A DNA stretch of 64,000 nucleotides, taken from Patagioenas fasciata (taxonomy: Eukaryota > Chordata > Aves > Columbiformes > Columbidae). Positions 23,901 through 35,700 of the stretch are shown here, piece by piece. Within the stretch, counting starts at the first letter, position 1; the number at the start of each line of letters is the position of its first letter. Under the pieces are notes generated by a model that was not told the origin of the DNA, did not search any database, and saw only the letters and a program-made list of their open reading frames with translations. The stretch spans positions 49,699,661 to 49,763,660 of the forward strand of contig NC_092522.1 in assembly GCF_037038585.1 (NCBI RefSeq), read 5' to 3'. The translations under genes and the position numbers were made by a program.

Positions 23901-26119
23901 CACCCCTGAGGAGCAAAGCTTTTCTAGGTCAGTGGTTCAAAACCTGCCTGCTGCTGTCCTGAGCTAGTAGAACCACGTTGTTCGCATCTGTCCATAATGG
24001 AGCATCACAGGACCTGTGTTTCACTTTCCTGCCACCTGTAACAGTGCCTGAGAATCTGTAGACAGCATCAAGTGGGAGAAATAACAAGAGTCATCTTAGG
24101 GGAGAAATGCACTTCTCACTGCTTTCAAAAGGGAATTTCATGGTAAAAGAGCGAAACTTCTTGAAGTCTCTTTCTTTGTAAAATACTTGAGTGGGGTAGC
24201 TACCTAAGTGATCCATATGTCTGCATGCTTCTGCCTTTACAAAACAGAGGGGCTCAGGCATGAGCACATGATTCCCAACATGTGACCAGCAAAGTTTTGC
24301 ATTTCACAGAGAACTTAAACATTTTATTAACAGTTTCCGCTCATTCCTCTTTTTTCACCTTCCCTCCCTAGGCATCATCTCTCCTGACCACTTTCAGCCA
24401 CATGGCTCAGATCTGAGAGAAGTGAAATTTCCCTGCAGTGTTGTGACATGAAGCAGCAGGTTGAGGAGAGGAAAGGGCTGTCCCTGCCTTCTGGGAGAAA
24501 GGCTGCAACATGAAAGCATCCGTTTTTACACAGCAGCATATTTGCATAGGAGAGAAACTGCATTAATTCCCCTACAAGCAGGGCAAGTAGCCAGGAGAGC
24601 ACAGCCCACAGGTTTTTATACACAACCGAACTCCTCTGATAAGCGGGAACTCCCTGAAGCGACATATGGTTACTCTCCTTGGGCCATAGCAGGTGTGGAG
24701 GCCACGTGTCCAGGATGCTGAACATCTCCTTTCCCAGGTAGCACATTAGTCTGGTGTGGGAAAACATGCATTGGCCTGCGCAGAGATGTTTTGGATAAAG
24801 TGCATTTCTGATTTTGCCACTGGCTGAATGAGAGATATTGGGTACTTTACATCCCTGGGCTTGTGTCGGAACTTTAATACTCTTTGCCTGCCTTAGCTCC
24901 TTGGCTGTGATCCATCTCACTTGATTGTACACATAGCTGGGCATCTATGCTGAGCTAGTCCAGGAGGGTCTGTCTGCAGGCAAAAGAAAGACACAGTCAT
25001 CTCTAGAGCAGTCTTATGGATGAGAACATGATAAATCACTTTCTGGAGGTGCCAATCTTCTGTACTAACTGTGGAAAAAGATGAGGTGAGTAGCTTGGAT
25101 TCTGTTCCGCAGATCTACATTTTGGTCAAATTACGGCCACATTTGGAGCTCCAGGCCTGCCTCTTCTCACACTTTTGGACAGCATCCATACATTTGGACA
25201 ATGGAAACTCAGTCTCAGTGGGGAGCCAGCAGACATCAACAATGGATGCAATTATCGGGAATAAACATGGGAATACGTGCTCCGAAAAAGAAAGCTTTCC
25301 TTACAGCGCTGCTGTGAAAAATAACAGAACAGAAAGAAACTAATTCTGTTTCACCTAACTGCTGTCCATAAATCACCTCTTGGCAGCAAGCTCGACTGGT
25401 CCACCAAAGGGCCAATTAAAACAAAGGGAGGCTGAGCGCTCTTCATACTCAGGGTTGTGTTTTGTATAATAGGAACTGCAATTTGTTCCAAGAAGGTGGC
25501 ATCTCTTGCCTTTCCAAGCAGAAAGGGATATCCATACCTGTCTGGCTCTGAACCTTGCCGTTATTCTTTCAGAGTATCCATGGCGCATTGACTGGCGTCC
25601 TCTCCAGCATGGTGTTTTACTCTCCATTGTGAGGCATGATGTATGTAAATGCTGGGTTGCAGAAGAAGCATAGTGACAGATGAACAATGTCATGAAATCC
25701 GGAAATCAGCATCAGGTATGTATGTATTTGTTCTTAAAATTCGGTATTCAGTATTGTAATGCACACAGAACTCCTTCAGTGTGTGGTACATTAAAGTCCC
25801 TCCTCAGGGTAACATATTTTGACACTTTCCCTAGGTTTGCCCTGCTGTTTGGTACATGTTCTGCCCTGAGCCCTCCCCACCAGCTACCTCCACCCCTCCT
25901 GCGCATACCCAGCCCTTGCCCCGTGGCCAGACCACCACCACAGAGTGGCCCAGCCCCATGCCACCTCTTGGCCCTGATGTCCCTCCTGCGCATCATCTGA
26001 TGGGGACAACACCTGCTTGCCAAGACGGCCCTGCCACCAGTCATGCCAGCTGCTCTCCCGCCTATGGGGCTATGGCCTTTCCCCTGGGGCTCACCATCAC
26101 TGCGTGACAGAGGGCTCTG

Positions 26120-26564
26120 GCTGGGTGTTCCCTGCCTCCAGGTCATCCCCAGCACGGTGGAAACCGCCTGCTGGCCCATCCCTGCTGGGGAGCCGTGCCC
26201 AGCCCCACGCACACCCTCACCGCCGGGTGGCTCTGCCCTGGGGGAGGACAGGGCACCACCTGGCTGCTCCCACTTCCAGCGTAGCCAGGGCCAGCCACTC
26301 TCCTTCCCTGTTTGCTTTCAGGGTGTTTGTCTCTGCCACTGTTCAGAGCAGCTGGACTCACCCTGCAGTTCGAGGAGGTGCAGCAGAGGAGGGCTGGAGG
26401 ACACCATCGCCTTCCCCACAGCACGCTCCTTGCTCCTTTCCTCCCCCTTTTCCTTTGCAAGGCACTAGAGGTATTTTTGCCCCCTCTCCTTTGCCTTCTT
26501 ATTCCCCTCCCTTCTGCCACCCACCTCTCTCCTGGGATCTCTCTCTAGCAGGTGGGAGGGAGCC
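26120..26564 (+). promoter_or_regulatory. CAPN9: CAPN9 upstream GC-rich region / 5' UTR
   Basis: GC-rich, moderately CpG-containing sequence directly before the CAPN9 start, without a TATA box in the last few hundred bases. The final 60 bases are a pyrimidine tract ending TCTCTCTCTAG 14 bases before the ATG, which resembles a splice acceptor. So the ATG exon may be preceded by an untranslated exon, or the tract may be promoter sequence. The start context is GAGCCATGC, with G at -3. Confidence 0.4.
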
Positions 26565-26777
26565 ATGCCCCACCTGTACCAAGACTCGAAGCCGAGGGCA
26601 CCGGCGCTGCCCGGGGCTGCCCGGGCCACCCAGGGCTCGGGGATGTCCTACGAGGAGCTGAAGCGGGAGTGTCTGCACAAGGGGGTTCTCTTTGAGGACC
26701 CCGATTTCCCTGCCTGCAGCTCCTCTCTCTTCTTTGGTGAGAAGCCACCTATTCCCTTCATCTGGAAGAGGCCCGGG
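26565..26777 (+). CDS. CAPN9: CAPN9 exon 1 (residues 1-71)
   Basis: Begins [13 protein letters not shown] (human MPYLYRAPGPQAH) and ends IPFIWKRPG before donor GTGAGT. It includes [15 protein letters not shown], the start of the protease domain. A CpG cluster lies in its first third. Confidence 0.95.
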
Positions 26778-29700
26778 GTGAGTATGTGTTGCGTTCTCTC
26801 GTTTCATCCTGCCAAAAGTCAGATGCTGCTGCGATTTGGGATTGCACCAAACTCATGGCATGTTCAGAGAGGCGAAGTGCGGGAGGAAACCCTTCCCACC
26901 TCCAGGGCAGTGCGAGGTTGGGATGTCGTCTACAAAGGGCTCAAGCTATGGGACGAGAGGGCTGGAAGGCTGCACCCCATTTTTCAGTTGTAGCTCATTG
27001 TATAGCCACACTTTATGCATGTATATTTAGGTACATGCATAAACAACTTGCAATCAGCCTTCTCTCTTATATTATTGCCAAACAAAAGCAATTTTAAGAT
27101 GAAAATAAGAGGACATGCAAGGATTTAAGAGTAAAATACATTATAATTATGTTCTAACTACAGAAAAGTCAAGTGTTGTTAGTGTAGGAAATTAATAATT
27201 AAGGTTAAACTTTAAAAATTTAAATCTTTTAACTTCTGGAGTATGAGCCTCTTATACTTGCATACTCACTTCCATCATGAAGGTCCAAGAGATTATGAAT
27301 ACATGCCATGGTTACTGAGCCATTCAGTAGTAGCCAAGGGCTTGATGAGTATCTCTTAATTCATCTTGCATAACAATCATTAATAATACAGTGAGAGCCT
27401 GAAGCTTCACTAGTCACATACCCTCAGATCACAAATGCAACATTACCCCAGGCTCCTTCTCCCCATATAACTCTGTAACTAATAGCCACAGAAAATTTGT
27501 GTCTGCATTTCATTGCTTTGCTAATGACTGACATTTATTCTCTTTTGCTTCATAGTCTGAAAGCTTCTCCCTTAGTAGAAAACTTTCCTTTGGCAACTCT
27601 GATACCAAAGGGAGAAAAATAACAAAATAAGCTTAAAGAAGTGTTTAAATTTTGGCTTAACTTAATCCACAGTGACAGGCATTCAAATGCCTCAGCATCT
27701 GATAGTTAACATAGTGCCACTACAGAGCATTAAAGCTATTACTCCTGGACAATTTTCAGCTATGAAAAAACAGGAGATCCCTACACATAGTAAGTGCAGC
27801 CTCTGCAGGCACTGCTGTCTTGCCTTGCCTACCTGTGCCCCACAAGCCAGGTGGACTGTGGGGCTGTCCCCCAGCACAGGATGGAGCCATGGGGCTGAGA
27901 TGCTTTTGGAGTAGTGACTCTGGAGCGGTGACTCTGGAGTGCCGTGGGGCATCAAAAATACGAGTTCTGACACCAATCAGAAATAACAGCTTTTGGCCAG
28001 CCATTAGGTGCTAGTTTGTATTTTTTTTCCATTTGGAGCTTCACAGTAGTTAGACTTCACTGTAAAAACATGACCAGTACCAGCTGAGAGCTTCTGTATC
28101 TTTGCGCACGGTACCAAGGGACAACAGAAAGTGGTGTCTCTGTTGGAGTTGTCACAATTTTCATCAGGATCTTTGTATGCTGAGCTGGAAACATTTCCAG
28201 GATGAGCAAGTTACATGAAACAGGATCTGCCTTTATGCTCCAATTCCCACCACGCAAAACGGTGAACTTCTGTGAGCTGCACAGTGAGAAATAAAGCTGA
28301 GAGGATGTGTAAGGACAGGGTTTTAGTTATGCTCTTCTCTGGCTCCTCAGCGTTTAAGCTAATCAGTTTCATCTCTGGTATCTACTAGGAACAGCAGCAA
28401 AATAGGGACATCGTTACACCATTTTAAGTTAACACATTTTACTCTGCAAGTGGGATATAGGCTTGGAGCAGGTTCGTTGCTCAGCTGGTGAAGTTGTGGT
28501 GCCGGAGAGGGTGAGCACAAGAGCACGGCTCCTCTGCAGGGTATCAGTGTTCAAACTGCTTTTCACAGTGGCTGGTTTTCACTGCCTCTCCTACCAGTGT
28601 TTTAGAGTACCTTGGATGAAGCGCAGCACAATACATGCAGGTAGTTGCAGAGACAAATAATGTTTGTCTTCAGATTCACACCCTGTTAGAGTTTAATCTT
28701 TAGTAATGAAAGTAGCAAAGGCTCTCTTATTATTTTGACATGCATATACGTGCATGTATACATATTTGTACACAGCGTGAATAAGACCCTCAGCTAGCCC
28801 TGATCTTTAAATCTCCCACTGTAATCAGTGAGCTACATGGATCTGCACCAGAAGAATATCTGGCTTTCTACAGAAATCTTAAGTATTGTAAGATTCAAAA
28901 AGATATTTAGTGATTTTGTGTAGCAATCTCTTTACATTACAAATTGAACCTTTGCAACTGTACCTTTTCAAAATTTTAGAATAATCTGAAGAATAAAAGA
29001 CATTCTCATTATATTTCCCCTTTTTCCTTCCCTTCCCTCTATTCTTTCTTAATTTATATTTAAATTCAGCTGTCAGGATAAATTTAACAGCTCAGTGTGT
29101 AGGCAAGTTAGACATATAATTTGAAGAATGAAGAAAAAAAAAGGTGTTTTATCTATACCAAATGAGTCAGTAGTCTACAGGAGGAAGTAAGACAGAAATT
29201 CTCAAATTCTCCTAATATGAACAGCCACTGGCAACTGGTGTGACAGGTACTGTACGCTGGAACTAGGCAGTGAAATGCGATCACAGAGATAAGGCCACCT
29301 AAACAGCCTCACCCTCAGCCTTTCTTAGGTCTCCATGTACCCCCTTTACCAATGCAAGACAGAGTTGCAGGGGATGCAATTTGTTTTCCTTTGAGTCTAA
29401 AGAAACACAGGTTTGATGTAGCATCAGGTGAGCCATGGGTCAACTTGTTTCATCTCAGTGAGGATTGCATGTCCCTACTTACAGGCAATGTCCTTGTGCA
29501 GGAGAATTCTTCAATTACTATATGCTGTGAATGCGAGATCCATCCATGGTTTTGCCAAAAGCCCTGATACACCATGCCTGGGGGCAACAAAACTCGTGAG
29601 GGATCTGGAGCACAAGTCTGATGAGAGCTGTTTAGCCTGGAGAAAAGGAGGCTGAGGGGAGACCTTATCGCTGTCTATAACTATCTGGAAGTAGGTTGTA

Positions 29701-32700
29701 GCGTGGAGGGTGTTGGTCTCCCCTCTCAAGTAGCAAGTGACAGGACAAGAGGAAATGACCTCAAGTTGCACCAGGGGAGGTTTAGATTGGATATTAGGAA
29801 AAAATTCTTAATGGAAAGGGTTGTCAGGCATTGGAACAGGCTGCCCAGGGAAGTGGTGGAGTCATCAGTCCTGGAGGTGTTTAAAAGACTTATAGATGAG
29901 GTTTTTAGGGACATGGTGTAGTGCCAGCGTTAGGTTATAATTGGACTCAATGATCTTGAGGATCTCTTCCAACCAAAATGATTCTATGATTCTGTGATTC
30001 TATGATTACACCATCCAGCCTGAAAATCCCTTTAAAATTAATATTATTTTTACAACATCCACTCAAAAACTGTAGAGTGCCATTTTCTTTTGTGTAGGAG
30101 AGAATGTGGCACAAGTCCAGTCAAAATCCTTTCAAGTCTGTCTTATTGATTTTTTAAATTATGTTTTGTTTGCTTTAGACATAGGAGATGGGAGAAAATA
30201 TTTTTCCACATCACTTATAGAGCTGTGTAGCAAGCAATGAGCCATGAATCTAATGTTCAGACCCATGTCAGTGGAAAGGTTTTTCATCTCATCCCTTGCT
30301 AACGCAGAGTTTCTTGGTAACAGTTAAATACAGCTTTTGCCACGAGAATTATGTTCCCTGAGAGCAGTGATGCTGAAACAAGGCGTGTTATTAAAGATCA
30401 GCTATTTTATCAACTGATGTTATCTTTATGTCTAAAGACAATGAGCTGCATTTTTTATTGCTCACACCCAGTCCCCACGAGACTGGGTGTATTTAACAAG
30501 CAGGCGGGCCAGGTAAGGAGGAGCTGCTGTTTGATTTCCCTTTGCTCCACGCACTGGGGACACAAGGTGCTGTGGTACCTCCTCCCCGGGGCACCTGTGG
30601 CTGAGGCATGACCTGGCTGCCACGTCCTCCCCAGCAAAGGCAAACAAAAAGCATGCAAATCAGTTTCCTCCTGAATATTGCCTCTGCAGGGTGAGCTTCA
30701 CAGGAGCAAGTGTGGGTTCAGCGAGGACCATGTCCTGCCTCCAGTGGTGGCCGACAGCAGATGCTTCAGAAGCAGGAAGCTCAACAAAACTGCCATTATC
30801 CTGCCCTGATGGTCTCACAAAATATACGGATACGAACCAAAAGCAACACAGTTTCCTTCTAGGCAAATAGAGGCCTTAAATAATTGGATGTGTTCATCTT
30901 TTTCTCCCCTTTTTAATTTTTTTTTTTTTTTTTTTTGCAAGTTTTTGCTGCTTATGTAGGGTCTGCTTCATGCAATAAGATATCACGGCAGACTGATTAA
31001 CTACAGGCATATTCCTCTACTAATATATTAGATACCCTTTTCCTACCTTTTCTATTCACTTCAATAAATTGCATTCAATTTACAATTCAAGGGAAAGAAG
31101 TGAAAAGAAGGGAAAACCTACCACATTTATCGGTTTACCACTGTCATTCTTCTGTCCAGCTGTGGTGCTAGTAATTGAACTAAAACAATTAAATGAATGC
31201 TTGAGAATTGCTTTAATGCCTCTGTGAGCACCCAGTCCTCTGACATCTGAGCACACAAGGGTGGGTAGTCCTAGCTCCTCCTGAAAACTAACTCAGTAAA
31301 ACAAACAAGGCTGCAGTCTACCTTTATTGTTTGCTTACTTGAGCAGGAAATAGTCTCATGGTTGTCAGACACTGTATGTTCCAGGTATTACCTACAGACA
31401 AATAAAGGACTTAATAGTGCATTTAAAGGTAAATTGCCCATTCTATTTTTTTTCCAGCCATTGGGAAAAAGAAAACAAATGAACAACTTTAGCCAGGGTT
31501 GTCTCCTAATATAATTGAGATTCTGGAAGAGGATGTGCTAGGATATTTTAAAAATTGCCTACAGATGAATAAAGAATGCCAGACTCTAATTAGCAGCCAA
31601 CTAATTATGAAAAAATGAGCATAGTTGATTTTTTAATTGCTCTACATTATAACTAATTAGCAAAGATTCCCCACCTAGTTTTCGATAATACAGTTCATGT
31701 GGCACACGCCTTGCTGCATGTCTGGGCTCAGAGTGAATGTGATACTTTCCTGGCACGTTCTTAGTAATTTCTGTGTCTCTCTCCCACTTTCCCAGGACAT
31801 TGTCAAAGACCCCAAGTTTATCCTTGGAGGAGCCACAAGAACTGACATTTGCCAGGGGGACCTTGGTGAGTGATTCCCCCTGGGTGGACCCACTCATGCC
31901 TACACCGCACACGGAGCAGCAGGAACATCCCTACGTGCCAGGAGATGTTGTCCCTGCTGAACTGGCGGGAGCAGTGAAGCTGAAGGTGGTGCCCATGCTC
32001 GCCTTGCCCACAGCCACCTCTTTGGTAGCACCCTCCCATCCATGCCAGGGATCATCCTGGTGCAGTGGGATTCAAGATCAGGGCAGCATCCCCACACGAG
32101 GGTACTGTGAACCCAGGGAGCCTTTTGTCCACCAGCACCTCCAAATTGCAGCACAGTGTGCCCTTGTCAGGCAGGGGACACCCTTCCTGGAGACACATGG
32201 GCTGTCTTTTGGATTTCAAGAGGGGTGGCAGCTAACTGCCGTAATATCTCTTCTGGCCTCTACACCAGCTTCTTCTCCTCTTGAAGGGAAGAAAATTAGG
32301 TTTTTTATCTCCTTCTCAATCCACAGGTGACTGTTGGCTATTAGCAGCCATAGCTTCTCTCACACTGAATGAAAAAACACTAGCAAGAGTGGTGCCACTG
32401 GATCAAAATTTTGGGCCAGATTATGCTGGAATATTTCACTTCCAGGTAAGATGCACTCCTGACACATCATGAACACGTTTCTGAGAAGTTGGTCATTACA
32501 TGTCAGGGTCTATTTTGCAGTGGGCTTGCTGGTTATTGCAGAGGAGACACTGAAAAAACAGCTTACACTGTTGTTCATGTTTTGAGGAAAAACCTAGAGG
32601 GCTATGTCAGCTTCCCACGGGCACACACATAGCCACTTCTGTTCTGTGAAGACATATAAGGCTTTAGAAATCATTTCACATTTTCCTGAGCACAAAAGTC

Positions 32701-35700
32701 CCACTTAGGCTGTAAGGCCTTAAAGGAGCTAGACCAGAATCTGTAATCCATGTATGTCTTAAAGGTGTCTTGAACCACATGGTGACCAATTCTGTAGCTA
32801 TGTGAGTGACATTATCCAGACAAGGAGCTACAGTACAGCTCTACATTTTTAATCTTAGTCTTTTCTTAAGATATACTATGCTTCCTTCAGAGCAGCTTCT
32901 CATGGTACAGTGGGAAAGAATGATTTACACATGACTTCTAATCAAGCCTGTGATAGTCACTAACTTACAATTAGAAGTGCTGGGACAACAGAGTCCTACC
33001 TTCAGGAAATGACATGCTGTCAGCAAATTCATGCCACATCCTTTCTAAATAGTTTTGGCAGCACAACGAATGGCTGGATGTTGTGATTGATGACCGATTA
33101 CCCACCTTCAATGGCCGGCTGGTTTTCCTGCACTCAGCTGAACGCAATGAATTCTGGAGTGCTTTACTAGAGAAAGCCTATGCCAAGTAAGTCTCATTGC
33201 ACATACATGATTTGCTATTTGTACATACATTATTCACAATGTGTACATGCATTATTCACAACTCAAGTGAGCAGCTTCTATCCAGTATTTTTTGTTGTTT
33301 GTGGTGGGGTTTTTTGCATTTGCTGCTGCCCTGATCTAAAGACGTTATGTCCAGCTTCCAGCACATTGTTAGATACAACCCTAGCTGATAGCAACAGAGT
33401 TGGATCAAAGCCTGAATCCTGCCATTTGTGTCTCTGCTGAGACCTCAATTGATGATTCTGGCTAACTGTGTATTTTAATATAATTCAGCAGGTAGCAAGC
33501 TACTGACAGGCAGTGATATTCAGTCCTTGCCAACCTGACAACTGGCACTAAAGAAAGAAAAGCCCCAGGCTTTGAGGATACGGAGAAATTAATAAATTAA
33601 AAATGCAATTAAAAAGGAAAGCAGAATGATCCCAATATATCCTGGGTACATTCTCGGATACTTCTTTTGAGTTCAGTTCCATTGCTGCAATTTCACACAT
33701 GTGTGAGAAAGTTATCGAACATGGGTATCTTCAAAGTTTTGAAAGGATGTCTCACAGTCAGCATGTGTTTTCCAGGCTGAACGGCAGCTACGAGGCTCTG
33801 AAAGGAGGCAGTACAATAGAAGCCATGGAGGATTTCACAGGGGGCGTAGGAGAAATGTATGAGGTCAAAAAGGCTCCTGACAATTTCTATGAAATCCTAG
33901 AGAAAGCTCTGAAAAGGTGCTCAATGGTGGGCTGCTCTATTGATGTAAGTAAGAAACCGGGTCTGAATTTTTCCATTTAGTTTTGTGGTTTCTGTGTTAA
34001 AAAAACCTACTTTTTAAGACTGGTTAAATGAATGACAAGTAGATGGATATGCACTTAACTCTGCAAATAACAGCTGTGAACTAATAGATATGTGAAATCA
34101 ATGTAGTCCTTAGTACACTTGCTTAAAATAAGAAGATTCACCACTTGCAGCAGGTGATGGCCACTGTATTTAAGGCAAAAATGACACAAGTATGAGCACA
34201 CAGTGAGAGTGAATTGATTTCCTGGCCTATTTGATCACTTAACATTAAAATTTATCATAGTTTTTGAGGACTTACTGGTTCCAGAGACTATAAAATTGAT
34301 TTTTTTTCAGCACAGAATTCTGTAACACCATCTGTGGGGACCTGAGGGACTCAAAACAATTTTCAGAATCGGCGTGTTTGTAAACAAGGGCTGGGGCTCA
34401 GAGTATGTCAGGTTTATCCCTCCAGAGACTGAAACCTCCACCTTTCCCAGAGAAAATGTTGCCAGTGGGTAGCACCTGCACAGGTTACTTACACTGCTCT
34501 GCCAGTGTGTCTGACCCAGGGTGAAAGGAGCTGCCCATGTACCCTTGGCTTTCTGGTGAAAAAATGCTTGAGCTGCTCAAAAGAAAGAGTGAAAGCACTG
34601 TTGCTGTTCCTTATTCACTGTGCTCAGTGGGAAAGGTGGTTCAGGAACAAAAGTGTGCCAGGTTTCTCCAGCAGCATGAGCAGCTGGGGAAAAAGGTTTC
34701 AGAGCAAATGAAAAATCCCACCAAGAACAGAATGTTTCATTTCCCTTTCAGGCAGTTTGTAACAAAAGCAAAAGAATTGCCCAGGCTGGGGTAGAAGGTG
34801 GGAGGCTTTTGTGTGTCCTCTACTCAAGAGACTGATTGTTGAACATTTGGCCAGGCTGAAGGAGACCTGTTGTCTGAAACCCACTGCCTACCTGAGCAGG
34901 GCTTTTCCACAAGCTCTCTCTTTTACTCAAGACTGTGCCCTCAACTTTGGGTTCAGTGTTTTCTGATTTGAGCTTCCCATTCTCTCCTGATGAAGCTTTG
35001 CTGCTTGCAAAGACTAATTAAGTATTTATTAAACTAGAGAGACAATGTGATACTCAGCTGACTGATGGGACCCTTCACTGCTATCACTGCTTCATCAATG
35101 TCTTCTAACAAGAAATGAAACCATATCAACATCTGATCTCAGTCTGAGAGTACCTTTTCCCATTTGAATGGCACCCATTTCACATTTGAATAGCAGTTTA
35201 GATTGAGATCCTGTAAATGTAAATGATGATAATACAAAATCACAGGAGCAAAGAAGTTATTTCAGCCTGGAAACACCTTATTTTCCCTCTGAGTGAACAA
35301 TGCTAAAAGAAAAAATCCTTTCCTCGAAGGGCACAACTGCATCATCACTGTCTGCATCAGGCAGAAATACAAGTTCCCTGTTCATAATACTGGTTACCCA
35401 CTGACCTCCCACGTGATGCTTGGAAAGGACCAGGTGGCACCACTTGTGATCTCTCTCTGAAGAGAGAGATTAACATCTTTTTTCCCATATTTCAGACCAG
35501 CAGTGCTGCCGAGTCAGAAGCCAGAACCCCCTTTGGCCTTGTAAAGGGCCATGCTTACTCCGTGACTGGCATTGATGAGGTATGTTTAGCAGCACAGGCA
35601 AGAAGAGACCAGGGGAAAAGATAAGGGAGGGTCCCCCAACCTCAGGTGATGTGGGGAGTTATCCTGGGGAAGTTACCCAAATTCCCACCCATCCTTCCCT

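Larger units (their letters stand above)
16010..26120. other. AGT-CAPN9 intergenic region
   Basis: About 10 kb between the divergent genes. It holds a CR1 tail near 18.8-19.1 kb, a possible hAT-type element near 17.1-17.7 kb, a purine tract near 17.0 kb and a G-run near 21.0 kb. The longest open frame (189 codons, minus strand, 24944-24375) matches nothing I recognise. Liver or gut enhancers would be expected here but cannot be called by eye. Confidence 0.6.

Noticed and set aside
23930-23975. CAGTGGTTCAAAACC as another hAT end
   Set aside because: No partner end in the right orientation within a plausible distance.
29703-29921. 72-codon plus-strand frame as a host gene
   Set aside because: It is the C-terminal tail of CR1 ORF2.
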